Source: Pleurodeles waltl
Lineage: Eukaryota; Chordata; Amphibia; Caudata; Salamandridae
Assembly: GCF_031143425.1 (NCBI RefSeq)
Contig: NC_090437.1
Coordinates: 848,669,978-848,733,977, forward strand
Direction of reading: 5' to 3'
Length of the DNA stretch: 64,000 nt
Shown here: positions 37,496 through 51,522 of the stretch, piece by piece
Position numbering within the stretch: position 1 is the first letter of the stretch
Layout of the letters: each line of letters opens with the position of its first letter
Notes under the pieces: generated by a model
What the model was told of the DNA's origin: nothing
Database searches by the model: none
What the model saw: only the letters and a program-made list of their open reading frames with translations
Translations under genes and position numbers: made by a program

Positions 37496-40400
37496 CTTTA
37501 AACTGTTAGGTGTAATTTCTCTACTATATGAAGATAAACAGATAAACCAGTGCTCCATGTTATATGCATATTTATTCAGTTTCCTCTCCGAATTTTTCCA
37601 TACAAATGTAGCACGTTCGCTAGGTCCAAAGATGCACAGACACCATGCCCACTTCTGTGTTTTTTTTATTTCAAATCATAATTGCAGTTTACCTATATTT
37701 TAACTGATTAGACTGCAGCGTGGAGAAAAAAGATACTCTAGTCTGATGACCAAGTAGACAAAATGCTAAGTGGACCTTCTTAATTTAGCTTTACTATTCC
37801 TGAGGCTTTCACCACTTTCAGGAAACCTATTAGAAACCAATTACCTGCAAAGAGGATGAAGGATATAATGTCATCACTCCAGGGCCCCTGGTGCGTAATG
37901 GACCCTTTATCTCTTTAAATGATGGCAAACGTCATAGTGGATTTAGCTGTGCAGCCATCACCTACTCCAGACAATGGACAGTGTAAATAACCACTCTTTA
38001 CATTTTTCGTGCGTAAATCAGGCCATGGGCAGTTCACACAAATTTACAATGTCTTTGGAAATGTCTTTCTGGTACCTAAACATCAGGAAATAGGTAATAA
38101 ATAAGTATGTAGATTTAAAAAGACGCATCTAACTTGGTATAACCCTCTCAGGAGCTCGCAGATTATAGTCAATAAATTGTATACTGAAAATGTAGATAGA
38201 ATCTGAGACTTTAGTATCGCATTAAGCCCTTTGGCCATAATTTAAGAGACTAACTTCTCTGCTGTGCTTGACTTTCTCACAGGCTTTCCATAGATCGTTA
38301 GAAGCAAAGCTGACTAGTGAGGCATAATTTTGTCTCTTATTGAATTCAATCAATGTAAGAGAAAGTAGAAAGTGTAATGAATGTTTCGAAGAAATTAGCC
38401 CTTGATCCAAATTTATAAGATTTGTGCATGGCTTTTATGTCAGTACCCAAAAAGGCCAAGTTAAAGTCTTAACTAGGGGTGTGCAAAATTCACACACTTT
38501 GTGCTAATGTTATGAGAAATGGCCAAAAAAGTGTGACATTATGTGAAAAACGGTCTGGAATCTCATGCACAAAAATGAAACTAAGACACATTTGGTGATA
38601 AAAAAAAGTGCAAAAGGGTGTCATGCACACAAGTGGCCATTTTGATAAGGGTTGGGTACTCCTAAATCCAACCTGCTCCTGCCTAGCTGTACCTTTAAGT
38701 TCCCCTGTCCATTTCACTCCAGACTAACTATTTTTCTGTCCCATTTTCCCAACTTTCTTTTCACTTTTTGCCTACTTTACCCGCCCGTGTTCTAATTTTT
38801 CATTTTCCTACCTCCTGTCTGAGTTTTATATTCGTGAAATCCCCTTCCCTGTCATTGCAGAAGCAGGCACTGTCCTAGAGCATGCAAAGGTGCTGTATGG
38901 GCTGTATGGGCATGACCCCATGCAACATTTATGGCACCTCCCATTCATGCTTGCGACAGGCCAGGCAAAGAGTACAACTTCCCTGAGAGAAAGGTATCCT
39001 AGGGGAAAGTGTGGCCCATTATGCTCTTCTTCACTAGGGTCAAATGAGTCCAGCAGCAGGGGCTGCACCATTGTTATGATGTTGTTGATTAGCACCAACA
39101 GTTTACAATTATAAAATGAGCCCTGTTCAGAGGTGAATATTTGATTATTTGCTTTTTAAAATGTAGAAGTAAACCTTCAAAGCAACCTCGCTAGTAATAA
39201 TTTCAGATTTGTTAGGTAATGTTTTTCAAATTGAACAAATACTGTGACTGGCAGGTGTAGGTGCATTCCATGATTCAGAACAGATCCTTTCTGGCTCCAC
39301 AAGGACTCCATATCTGAATAGAAGGTATGAAAGCTTGGTTTAGAATGCTGGAGTTCACAGGTACACACGTGTTTTACAGCTCTATGGGTGGCCTAGTTAA
39401 TCAGCGGATACCAAGCTGGGGAAGACGCTACAGTAGTGATATTACTAAATAAGTGACTTAAGTTTTTGTCTACAACCTCTCCAGGATGATATTCTGGAGG
39501 GGGAAGAGGGCCTTGGCCAACAACAAACTTTTTATTGACACTCATTTTTATTGTTTTATTTATGTAGTACACAATTCTCAGCAAGTATATATATGTATTT
39601 CAAATCATGCATATGCTTTTCAATGAACATAAACAGAACACAGAATATGAATGCAATTTCTTCAAAGCATGCCTGAATCATATGTATAGTAGTCAACAGG
39701 AGAATTGGCATAATAAAGAACAACCAATGGTAGCAGCATTTAGCTGACCATTAGAGAGTCAAAGTATCCATTATGTTTTAACTATTGTTAAGTAAATGTC
39801 TCCATGGGAGGGAAAGAAACACTTAACCAAATCTTTGAACAAATACAAAAGAAAAAATAGATTGCAACAGTGCTTGATAAAAACGTGTACTATAGCTAGA
39901 GTATGAGCAAATAATAGATTGTGGTATTGAATGGGACTAAGGACATCTAAATGGTGGTTACCTTATGCATTATTGGATTTCGCTGAGGGTGAGAGACTGC
40001 CACCTTAAAGAAGTTATACATGTCTTTTAGGATGTGTGGGGGTAGTTAACCAGCAGGTTAGGAGGGGGTCCCCAATCTGCACAGCTACGGGCGGTTACCC
40101 TGGTACTCAGCATGGCCCATTGCCAGCTTTTCAAGAGGACAACATACCATCATCAGTTTTACCATTAGGATTTGCTAAGTGTCCATCCCAGACTTCAGCT
40201 ATTGGACATTTACAAAATCCCCTTATCTTGTCTCTAGAAAATGCCTTACTTTTACCCTGGGCCTAACACTATCTCTGAGCACCATCTGCCAACAGAGTGT
40301 GCATAAAGCGACTTCCATCTGCTGGTATGTTCTTGTTTTGCCAAAAGGGAGCCCACTATGGCCAGACTGGCCATACTGGGCATCAGGCATTTCCCCCGGA

Positions 40401-41759
40401 GGCTCGAAGGGTGGGGCTGTGCTTTTTCTTTTACTGGGGGCTGGTTTCGTAGCAGTGCAACAATTTTGCAAGCACTGCAGAGTTTCTTGTACATCCAACA
40501 GTTTTCAGGCAACAATAAAAATGCCAGTATAACTCTGGTGTTTAATGTACATGCTGGGGAGATATCAGGGTTTTATCTAGTGTAGAGCAGAAGGTTAGTA
40601 TGCCTGCTGCCAGAATGTGTAGTTTGAAGATCACATAACATAATTTTATGTGCATAGCTCAGTGGGCTACTGCTTTTGTCACAGAGCTCTTTTTGTTACT
40701 GTGCAGTTCATAAATTACATTTATAATCTAGCACAGTGAGCTATGAACTGCCATCAAAGAACTGCATGCATGTTTCTTCACAGCCTTTGGTTATCCCATT
40801 TTTGCTAAAAAGGCTTTGTTTGGATAGAAATAAATTGTTATTAGTAAAGTCAACCCTAACTACACTGTTTTGCTCTGAATCCTGAGTTTATGCATCCCCA
40901 GACCAAGAACTCTTAAAAAATGCCTACCAGTATGGATGACATATTCAACCATCACCTTATAGTCCTCTTTGTCAACAATTAATTGTCTCTGTATGTATGT
41001 GTGATGAAAGGTGCTCCAACACGCTACGAATGTAAGAGAGGTTCTATAAAACAAATGAAATGTAGATGTGAGAGAGAGGCTATGGAGGGAAGAAAGGTAC
41101 TGTTATAGGGCAATGGTGAGGGAATCATTGAAGAACCCTAATAAAGATTGCCATATCCTGGTGCCCTGTAAGGTCATAATTTACTACACTTTAAAAACTA
41201 ATACAATTGAATACATAATGAAAAATGTGTTGTAGAATGCACTGTTTTTTGCCATTTTCCCCACATTTTCTTAGGGGAATGAACTGCCTAAGCCCCATTG
41301 CAGTGATCAGGCTTGCTCGCTTTACGACTTCTGGTGGCTTGTCTGACAAGATTTTCCAGGGCTCCTTTGGGTTCCCGTTTCGGTTCGGGGGCCCATTAGC
41401 TAACACACATTTTATATGCACTGAGTTCTGGCAGGTTAAAAAAACAAGGGCACAAGCAGCTGGCCTAGTTGCTAAAATAATGTGCCCAGAGACATCACTT
41501 AAATGGCTGTACAACACCAGGGCCACTCTCAAAAGCCACTTGGTAATTTTCCTGTGAGAAGCTGGATCAGCTGGGACTATAGTGGTTTTACAATGGAGAC
41601 TAAAGAAACCTCCCTTAGCTGCCTCCAGGGTTGCCTGGTATTATGGAGTCACAGCTACTGGTCCCACTTCGGAGAGACACTTACTATGGGCATAAGACTC
41701 AATACCTAGGCATATTTGATGAGCTTGTAGAAAAAGGAACAGAGGAAATCAGTGAAATA
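37496..41759. other. Intergenic DNA without a recognisable gene
   Basis: Open frames reach about 115 codons on both strands near 40180-40530 and 41190-41557, but they overlap each other antisense and show no domain. I see no repeat ends. Confidence 0.45.
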
Positions 41760-41890
41760 TAGAAACACTGATGAAGTTCATCTGGGGCGAGACACGTTGG
41801 CTGGGCTGAGTTGTTTTGTATGAAGATTTCAAATAAAGAAATTTAGACATTACACTATGACTCCCATCTTGTAATGGATTTTGAGAGGAA
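41760..41890 (+). mobile_element. Possible Penelope terminal fragment with hammerhead-like motif
   Basis: At 41768-41795 the plus strand reads CTGATGAAG, then a short arm pair and GCGAGACAC, followed by a TTTCAAATAAAG stretch. This is the layout seen around hammerhead motifs in Penelope-like terminal repeats, with the conserved GAAAC changed to GAGAC. No coding part is nearby. Weak evidence. Confidence 0.35.
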
Positions 41891-43516
41891 CACTGAATTA
41901 ATCATAACCTACAGATACATGAATAATTAACTTTGTGACTACTGTGTGCATTCCCTCCATGTGGATTTATTTATTTGGAAAAGGGTGGTTTTGTGAGCAG
42001 TGGAATCAAGGGGGGTTGAGCACAATTCAGCTAATTGGGATTACTACAAATCAGTGCGTCTATCCAGGGCCTACACTACTTAGCATTATGGATTTTGACT
42101 CCCAAAAGTTACTTTCACGGGCATTGCTGTGGATGGATCCTACAAGATATGCAATTTCAGATTAAACTTTAATGTGCAGGCTTTTACAGAAAACAGCTGA
42201 AATAATCATTTTGAATGCTATTTTTCATATTTATTAAGGCCAAATTGACAAACATTTTGCACCACGTTTACACCATTTTTTAGTAGTTTTGCATGGGATT
42301 TTATCCCAAGAGTAATGCAAGGCATTTCTATGCGCTGCCTTGCTTTACCTTGCACAAGCAGGGAGCATGGACGTTCCTGAGAAACCACCCATGTATTTTG
42401 GCACAAATCCATATCTACTAAAGTAAACATAGATTTGCACCAAAACGGTGCACATACCCGATGCTGGTGTAAGGAGGAGAATCATCTTAATTTCTCCTTG
42501 TTACTTCCTCCTTGCATGTATGCTGCATTTTGCGGCAAACACACAAAGAAAAACAAAAGAGGAGTAAGCCTCTAAGAATAGATTTTGAGCATCCCTTCCT
42601 TGCACAAAAGCTATTCTGACACAGGTATCCTTCCTTCATGGCACAAGGGTGCATGCCATGCTGTGTGGCAACCAGAAGTGCACCGGTATATTCAGAGAGC
42701 AGAACTGAACCATATCATTGTAAATAGGATATAGTTCTGCTCTTTCCCTTTCACACTTTCCTTGTATGCTGCATTGCGTGAAATGTAGTACATATAACCC
42801 AAAAGTCCAGTTCGTTGGTGAAGTTGATTATAAATATGTAAGAAAAGTAACATTTAGAAATGTATCTTTTCCCCACATGAAGTTCCTGGAAGCTAATTTG
42901 CATTAGCCTGCTAGGAACTGGCAAGCATGCAGCTGACCTTTCTTTATAACTATATTGTGTGGTTAATTAAAACGGTTACAAAACGAAACAAAATAAATTA
43001 TTAATATGGTAAATTTTAGTTTATTATCAATTTATCAATTATTATCAATCATGAAAATCATGTCACAAAGTTGCACAGTACTTGTTTAACATAAGAGTTT
43101 GGCATGGTCCATGGATTAAATGAGCTTACAAATCCATTATGTATACTCCTCATTCAAACATTGGATCAAGGCTTGTCTGTAAGTTTTGTCATGTCACTCT
43201 TTAAAAAGTGACTACAGAACTGCCTTCAGGGGTGCCTTATTCATACTTGAAAGTTTTAATTAGTTGATAACAGGTATTCAATTCATGTTATTAGGTTGCA
43301 GTGCAGCTTTTTATCAACATAAGGCTAACTCTTCCTTAAATATGACAAATTTACAATTCAAATGTGTATGTTCTCCATTCAGACATTCAGTTAATGCTTT
43401 TCTGCGAATCCTAATGTGTAAGAATTTAAAATGTGGTTTGAGTAGTTGCCTTCTAAGATTACTCAGGGTTAGTCATATACATAAAACGTGCAGAACTCTC
43501 TCAAATGTATAGACAC
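41891..43516. other. Intergenic DNA, possibly old DNA-element remains
   Basis: Around 42230-42790 there are scattered short inverted repeats and a CATATTTATTAAGGCC block reminiscent of the ends of the 4179-5066 element, but the ends cannot be paired. The rest has nothing recognisable. Confidence 0.4.
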
Positions 43517-43519
43517 ACA

Positions 43520-44121
43520 GGGGGTCATTCAGACCTTGGCGGACGGCGGAGGCCGTCCGCCAAGGTACCGCCGACAAATGACCGCACCGCGGTCAAAAGA
43601 CCGCGGCGGCCATTCAAACATTTCCGCTGGGCCGGCGGGCGCTCTCCAAAAGAGCGCCCGCCGGCCCAGCGGAAATGCCCCTGCAACGAGGACGCCGGCT
43701 CAGAATTGAGCCGGCGTAGTTGCAGGGGTGCGACGGGTGCAGTTGCACCCGTCGCGTATTTCAGTGTCTGCAAAGCAGACACTGAAATACTTTGTGGGGC
43801 CCTCTTACGGGGGCCCCTGCAGTGCCCATGCCATTGGAATGGGCACTGCAGGGGCCCCTAGGGGCCCCGCGGCACCCCCTACCGCCATCCTGTTCATGGC
43901 GGGTTTCCCGCCATGAACAGGATGGCGGTAGGGGGTGTCTGAATCCCCATGGCGGCGGAGCGCGCTCCGCCACCATGGAGGATTCAATGGGGCAGCGGTA
44001 AACCGGCGGGAGACCGCCGGTTTACCCTTTCTGACCGCGGCTGAACCGCCGCGGTCAGAATGCCCTTGGGAGCACCGCCAGCCTGTTGGCGGTGCTCCCG
44101 TGGTCGGTCAGAATGACCCCC
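43520..44121 (+). mobile_element. Hairpin-chain DNA element, copy D (602 bp, TSD ACA)
   Basis: The left end GGGGGTCATTCAGACC and the right end (minus strand GGGGGTCATTCTGACC) are inverted repeats flanked by ACA (43517-43519, 44122-44124). The same ordered set of hairpins as in copies A-C is present, but many stem positions differ from A and B on both arms together, keeping the pairing. Examples: GGCGGACGG with CCGTCCGCC near 43539-43562, and TTTCAGTGTC with GACACTGAAA near 43759-43788. No genuine coding sequence. Confidence 0.82.
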
Positions 44122-44124
44122 ACA

Positions 44125-45279
44125 GTCTGCACCTTTGTGAAGCACAAGCCCTTTTCAATTTTGGAGATAAGTCCTTAGTATAATGGAACTCCAATCTATA
44201 TGGTACCAATTTAATTTGTAATTGTAACAAGAAATAGATATTCAAATGTAGGCAAGGGGCGACTTGATCATAGGAGTCTATAACTGACCAAGCATTTGAT
44301 TTCTTTTGCAAGGGCGCCAAGGTTTTGATCAAGGGAAAATATCCTTATAGATTGGTAACTCATTTTTTGAAGTCCACAGTTATAGACGAACACCCCAAAG
44401 ATGTGGTTGGTTGTAACAAAGACACAGCCAACTCAACATATTGTTGCCACTGCTTGTCTGCTTTGCTATTCTGTATTTCTAATCAGATAAGATTACTTAG
44501 GACCAAACGTACAAAGCATTTTGTGGTCACAAACAGCCTGATTTACGGAATTCTTATGATTGCAACATCAAAAATGCTTTTTCAGATATACAAAAGGCAA
44601 AATGCAAGTTGGTAACTTGTTACCGAATCGCAATTTGCATTTTCGAATCTAAATTTGGAAGCGGCGTGTTTAGGGTGTCCCTAATGAATACCAAATTGGT
44701 ATGGTATGTAATACTGTTTTGTGACTGTATTCCAGTTGCAAAATAGTAGTACCCTACTACCAGTTTAAAACTGGTGGTGACCCATTCACAGTGGGAAGCA
44801 GTCCCTAAGGGAACAGTTTCTGTTGAGAATGTAGACAAATGGCCCCATGGACTACTGCCTACTCTTAAAAAATGAAACTGAAAAGTCTCATTTTTTTCTT
44901 TTAAAACAGACCGTTTTCCTTTAAGGAAAACAGTATGCATTTAAAAAGACAATGTGCTTTCTAAAAAGCAATCACAGACATGGTGGTCTGCTGACCTCAG
45001 CAGTCTACCGTCCCTGTGATGGCTGCAAATCCCAGTGGGTCGCGAAATGCAACCTACCTCATTGAGATTCGTGAGGTAGGTAGATTTGTGACCCACTAGG
45101 AACCGCTAGTTAAAAGATAAGTTGTCTTACCTCAGAATTTGTGATTTCCTAATTTCGATTTGATAAGAATAGCAATTAGAAAATCGTAATTCTAGATGTC
45201 TGTACATCCGGCGCTCAATGTATCATTATTAGGAGCTTTGCAGAGGTTGCTCCAGCGCTTGATAAATGCACCCTTCCTG
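44125..45279. other. Intergenic DNA with scattered inverted repeats
   Basis: Short inverted repeats occur near 44600-44640 and 45045-45085 (CTACCTCATTGAGATTCGTGAGG-like), and may mark another old non-autonomous element. No gene. Confidence 0.4.
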
Positions 45280-47950
45280 ACAAGTTATTGCTTTGGTATG
45301 CCAGCATAAGGATCTGTGATGGTTGATTTTTAAAGTGCCTATCAGTTTGGCATCTCTCTCTTACAGGAGTTTTGATCCATACATTAATGAAGGAATAACT
45401 TTGCTTTTGAGAATTTTCTGAATGCTATCTGACAAAGGGTAACTTAATTTCCTCTACAGCGCAATAAGAGCACATGTTAAACTTCTCATTTTTTATCCTA
45501 ATGCATAAAAGTGTAGTTTAACATTGTTTTTACAGTCTAATATGACACCAAGAAAAGTATATTGTCCAGTTGCAAGTCGTTTTTCCCATTGTTGAACCAG
45601 CTATTGAACCATCTGCCAATCGTTCTTGTTTTTGAGGCTAACTTCATTACCATTGTCTTTTTGAGTTTTATCTTCAAGCGTTTTTCATTGAAATAGTTGG
45701 ATGAGGCTGTGAAAAGCCTTTTAAAGCCCTATTGGAGTGTAGTTCAATAAGGCTATAACATCTGCAAATTGCAGATTAGTTATTGGATAATTAGTCAGCC
45801 TTGGTGAATGGGAAGTGACCTTGCTTATGATTGTTTTAAAAACTGCAATGAATAGGTTAAATAGCACAGGGACTAAAATGACTCTCTGTTTTAACTCCTT
45901 CTTCATGAATATTTTCTTTGTTGTAGTTTTCTTATTGCCTAATGTGACCCTCACCCAAATATTTGTGTGTAATAGTTCTATTGGTCAGAAAAGATTTTTT
46001 GAAATTCCCCACTTAGTCAGTCTGAGCTAAAGACCATGCCTTGAAACTTGTCAAATAATGATCTTAAATCAATGAAAGAGGCATAAAGTGGTATTTTCTT
46101 CCTATAGCTTTCTTCTGTGATGACCAGTAACACAAGTAAATTTGACCGAGTGCTAGTGCCTTGATGGTACTAGATTAAATGGTAGTAGGCTTAATGAGTT
46201 TACCCACTGAGTCAAATCTGTCAGCAGCAGACTTGCAAAAGTTTTTACTTCCATCTAACAATGCCACCAATCTATAGCCGGAGAGGTCCCCCTGAGCCCT
46301 TCTTATAAATCAGCTGGAGGATTCTGCCACCTCATGTTTCCACAATTTGATTTGCTGCACGCATCAGCTTAAGAGAATAATTGGTAACCCATTTGGGCCC
46401 GGGGCTCCTACCTATTTCACTTGTCTTATTATTACTGTCAAAGATCAGAGGTTCTCTATCACTCTCCACAGTTGATGGAACTTTAATAACCATTTCCGTA
46501 ATAGATGAGGGATTGTCATAAAGTTTGACTTATGTAATGCAGAGAGGAAATGCATGTTTGATAGTATGTTTTAACACAACGTCCTGAGCCGTCTACTGTT
46601 TTTAGATCTTGCACTTGGATTTAAATCGAAATAGATGCGTTGTTTTTTTTCCCACCTTCTTATTTTTTTTCTTAACCATTTTCACACTTGTCTTAAAATT
46701 TTGGGAGAACCATTTGTTCTTTCTTTTAGGCTCACCTCTTTTGTGTCCTCTTTGATTTGGACAATGACAGGAATTTTTTTATAAACTGCTCTGTGAACCA
46801 TTGTCAGGGGGTTTAATTTTATTGCTCTGTTTTAATTTGCATCTACAAAAAGGCATGGTTTTAGCTCTTTTTTGCTTTTTTTCCTAGGAAGCCACTGTTT
46901 GGCGTGTCCCATTTCAGCTGTTTTGTATTTGTAGTATGTGGTTGAGCCATTAGACTTGCATCATTGTGTGGGATTTCACATATTGATTTTGTGGTTATTA
47001 CTTGAGGCGGGTGACCACTATCAACAATCGTCTTGATTACGTATTCTTTTAAGCAATTAAAAAAGACCAGGTAGTTAGGGTGTAATCCAAAACTGATGCA
47101 GTGGTGTTAGAAATATGAGTTGGAGCTGCTAGAAAGTCTGATTTAATTTTGACTATTCAAGATTCTGAATCCATATAAACTGAGAAGGAAATACGCGTTT
47201 CACCCATCTTGTCCAATGTCTTTATGATTGTTTCTTGGTGGGAGATGTTCTATTGATAAGCCTCCAAATGTACATGCTCCAAAGTTTCTAAATCCGTCAT
47301 TTGATTCATATTGAAATTACCTGTGATGAGCCAGTAAGCGGTATGGTGTGTTGTTATCAAATCACCCATAACTTTCTCCAGTTGTTTGGGCGCTGTTTTG
47401 TTTAGATCAGCTTGAAGATGTATGTAGATGTTTAATTTAAAAAAACAGATTATCAGGATCTGGTGGCAATGGCTAACTGGCTAGTAGCCCTGATAACCAG
47501 GGTAAGATTAATTCCAACCTAGGTACTTCTATAGAGAGGTTTGAAGCAATATAGTTTGAGAGGCCATTTCTGGGATACCATTTTCCAAATTCATCTGTAG
47601 CAGGCTATTGGTGCTCTATATAACCTATTCTCTCCATGGTTTCTGGAGAAACAAACTTTCAAACTTCTGCCAACATTCTTGGACATCTATATCATCAGCT
47701 ATCTGGGACAACCCCCCAACTCCACATTCCATGAATAAATAGTACGGTTTTATGGGGCTATGTGGTTTTTTTCCTATTTCAGATTGTGGGATTGCTAATT
47801 AAGGCCACAGGCAACCAGTTCCAATTTTCTTCGCATCGACTTAATGTGCAATTAAATTTGCAATATATGTTCTTTTCTGCATGATACAATATTACCAGCT
47901 CTAATTGACTGTTATCTTTCTGAGTTATAGACCTCATTGCTCATTTTAGG
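45280..47950 (-). pseudogene. Decayed LINE with endonuclease and reverse transcriptase remnants
   Basis: On the minus strand near 47330-47240 the translation has AYWLITGNFNMNQ, resembling the GDFN motif of an APE-type endonuclease. Near 45954-45721 it has VPVLFNLFIAVF and LQFADVIALLNYTPIGL, an RT core where the usual DD has become DV. Near 45380 it has VIPSLMYG, a conserved LINE C-terminal block. Domain order and spacing fit one non-LTR retrotransposon of roughly 2.7 kb in the window. Stops and frameshifts are numerous. The clade is not certain. Confidence 0.65.
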
Positions 47951-50639
47951 TCCAGACTACATTGAACAGTTTTGATATCAGGTGATTTTAAATCTTTAAA
48001 AGTAGTGCGTCACATAGTAGGTATAGTTATTCCTGGATTCCAAGAGTTAAGAGCCTCTTTGACTCTGATTCCCCATTTAGTGAAGAAGCTTGTTTGTTAG
48101 AAACTGATTTGCAACTATAATTGATGACCATGTTATTAAGGTTGCTTTATTAGAAGTTGCATTGCTTGATGGCTGAAATTCAATAGTTATGAACTGCTAA
48201 TGGCACCCAATAATGACAGGAAATTCCCTCTGTTCAGGACGTCAAAGTTGCGCCTGGATTTGTAATTTAGGAGAAAAGGCAGTGTTTTTGTAATATTGCC
48301 CTATTTCTCAGAGGATGTAACATAGAGCATAGGTTGCTCGTCATTTTCAGGTCGAGCAATCGAGACCTCTTGTATATACTTTGGTATATACTTCTATACT
48401 TCTTTGTGGGGTTCTCTGCTTTTTCACTGGTTTGTTTCAGTGTCCTTAAAAAATCCTTGCTTGCTAGTGGTCAATCCTTGCTGTTTGTCCCACCTTTTCC
48501 ACAGTTGTACACTCCCCTGGAGCATGGCCCTAGTACTTGTACCCTTCCACTTGTGCCCATGTAGCATGTGCTTAGGGATTTCTTTGCTCAAAGGCTAATA
48601 GCATTTGACCAGAGCGCTGGATGCTTCAGTGGCTCCAGTCTGTTTCTGTTAACAGGGCTCTAGTCTATTACTTACTTTTCATCTGCAGTGATGTGTGACT
48701 TTGTTTATTCCATTCATTACTCTCCCTCGCACATTTTCTGTTCTTGCATTACAAATGCTTGTTCCTTTTGTCTGTCTCTGTGAGCTCTCAGCAGCGCTTT
48801 GAAACGGCTGCTTATGTCAACTCTTTTGCTTTTTATTTTCAGTTTGTGGCAAGAAAACGCCAATTGCTGAAACTTGAGCGAACACGAGACCTATTGCAGA
48901 TCAAATGTTTGTTTTCTTTTACAGAGGCGGGTGGGCGGATGTGTTTTTTTAACTCTGGACTAGAACTTTGAAACCAGAAACGTTGATTTTTGGACGCACA
49001 GCGTTTGTGCACTGAACGCATGTTTCACACCATCATGTGTCATTAATTGTAGGGAGCACGGACAGAAAGTCTGAGGGGAGACATGAAAGGGGTACGCCAT
49101 GCTCGGAGCTGTTAGTCACATACTGCAACTAACGCATGGCAGATAGAGGCTCCACAAGCAAATATTTCCATAGAGCCCTCGGAGGATACTCTCCCTCCCG
49201 GCCACACGTCCATCGCCCCCTTTCCTTCCCTTGTTCCTCTCGGTTTCTTCCGTCCCATATTTTTCAGAGGTACATTCACATCTACACTCGCTTCTCCTTG
49301 TGTCAATATTATTCCTCCGTCCTGTTATTCGGTCATGTTTTCTATTTTCCTCAATATCCTATTTTCTGAGAATCTTCACGCCCTCGTTCCATCTGTCCGT
49401 GCCAGCTTCTCTTTACTCCTTTTCCTTTTGCTTCAATTGCTTTCTTTCTTTCCTTCCATTTTCTTTTTCCTTGTGTTATCTAGCCTTTATCTTTGCTCAC
49501 GGCCCCCTTCCCACCCTCTCTGCTATCTCTTCTGGCATTCTTTGTTTACCTCACTTTATTTCCACTTTTTTCTTTAACAAATTCCCTTGCTTCCCTTCCC
49601 TGTCATCTCTTTTCCCCTGTCTTTCTCTTCTCTCTCGTTTACATTCTCCCTCACTCTCTTTCCTTAATTTTCATTCCCCCCGTTCTCAAATTTCTCTCTT
49701 ATCATTTCCTTCCACGTTTCTCTTTCCAGCCATAGTCTTCTCTTCTGATGTCACTTCTCTGTGCCCTCTTACCTCTTTCTTTCCGGCTCTCTCTACAGGT
49801 ATAGTCTTGAAATCAAAACTAATTCAGTTATTATTTTGTAATTATTTTAGTATTCCCTTCCATTTCAACAGGAGCTCCTTTACGCAGTACAGAAAATTCA
49901 GCTAACAGGCCTTTGCTTTTGTAACCTTTACCTCAAAGTTATAATTTGTGTACTGTAAATAAGAAAAAACAAGTTGTACACGTGTGTACCCCCTTCCATC
50001 ACACCTTCCGTTCACGGCATTGTAGTCAGAGGAAAATAAATCATTGAGAGTGTAGTAACGTTTTTAAAAAAAATACACAACTCTCTTGGTGGTGGTACTA
50101 AAATGATGCAAGTGTATCAGCTTTTCATCTATATACCGTAATATAGATGAATGATTTCTGCTGCCACTTCCCAAAATGAGGAATGGCAGCCCTGCTGTGC
50201 AATAGCACATTACTTTTTTCAAAGGAAGATGGCTTTGTGAAAGGCAAAAATGTGAATCTCTGTAGCCAAAAATGCATACTCTGCTTACCACAACGACACA
50301 GCTGCAGTACAAGGCATACAACGCCAGGCAATTACCACAACTAAGCACAAATAGGGGTCAGAAGACAATTTTTGGTAGAGACAACTTTTTAATGTCTCAG
50401 AATGGGAAGGAGGGCACGTGCTTAAATGGTCCTCGGTGTCAGTGTCTCTTTGAAAGAGATTCAGGTAACGTTCTCAAGAGATGAAGGGCCTGTTTCACAA
50501 AGAGTTAGTAAACCTACACCCATAAAATCACTCCAGAGTCCTACCAAAGAAACGTTTCATCACCGTTGAGCCAGATGCAGACAAGATGAGTGGTTCAGTT
50601 GTCTTCCGGGTGTCATGAAGAGTAGAGCTCTGCAGGGTT
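47951..50639. other. Intergenic DNA including a pyrimidine-rich tract
   Basis: Positions 49190-49800 are strongly C+T-rich on the plus strand (long CTTTCTTCC-like runs), which produces a 224-codon stop-free frame of F, S and L with no domain. I treat that as a compositional artefact. The rest has no recognisable feature. The retroviral LTR begins at 50640. Confidence 0.5.
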
Positions 50640-50862
50640 TGATAGAGCGTTCCGTACTAATAATTTACCTGTATTCGGACGCTCTTTAGGCCGATGAATC
50701 TTTTGGCTAAGTGGGACTCTCGGTACTCTTAATCAATCAATTTCATTAAATCAATAATCAATAACGAACATAAGCAATACCTTGATCAACATAACACTTA
50801 ACAATTAATCCAGAATACATTTCGGCGGACCCTGACCTTTCAGTCAGGAATAACCACACCAG

Positions 50863-50887
50863 TTTATTCAAAGTTAGTGAATTTATT
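50863..50887 (-). promoter_or_regulatory. Candidate polyadenylation signals in LTR
   Basis: Two AATAAA hexamers lie on the sense strand at 50882-50887 and 50863-50868, about 220 bases before the LTR end, a plausible R/U5 position. Other AATAAA words exist earlier in the LTR, so this is a candidate only. Confidence 0.4.
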
Positions 50888-51522
50888 TCCCTATATTAAC
50901 AAAGCTAGCACGATATAGATGTGTCTCAACACCAAATGATAAACATAAATGAACATTAATAGCTGTCCATAACGGCGAAACAGGTGCAATCTATGTAGCA
51001 TTTGAATAACAAGGCATTCGATAATAGCAATGCAAATCACTAATACGATAATCTGTAATGAACTAATTGCATACATTTAGTCAGCATAACAAGGTCTCAA
51101 ATTGCATCGTGCAACAAAAGGAATCCTCATTTAACCTCAAATTAGCATCGGCATGTGGGACTTCATGCAAAAACGATTTAGCAACATAAATTTGGAAAAC
51201 TCCTAGCTAGGGATCTCATCAAAAATCAGCAGTTGGTTACCTAAAAGAAACACAATGCAATTGTACAATTTCCTTTCATATTTACCAATTACGATCAGCA
51301 TACAAGGAAGTCTTCGTCTCACAGGTACCGTTTCTCGATCAGCATGGGTACCGTTTCGATCGGCATGAGACGGGGCAAAGGGGCAGGGGTGGACGGGGCA
51401 ATTGCCTCACGGCGGCAAGGTAAAACTACTACTTCATGCAAGGGATTAAAGTTAAAGTCTCTAGGGCAAGAATTATTTAGAGTCTCTTTCTCTCGATTAG
51501 AGAAAGAATCAAAGTCTCTTTC

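Noticed and set aside
40179..40532. 117-codon plus-strand frame with antisense partners
   Set aside because: No domain, no similarity to anything I recognise, and open on both strands.
48830..48935. Possible host exon after a TTTTATTTTCAG acceptor-like word
   Set aside because: There is no matching donor, no neighbouring exon and no recognisable protein.
49231..49905. 224-codon plus-strand open frame rich in F, S and L
   Set aside because: It lies in a pyrimidine-rich tract that cannot easily form stop codons on this strand; there is no domain or amphipathic pattern beyond composition.
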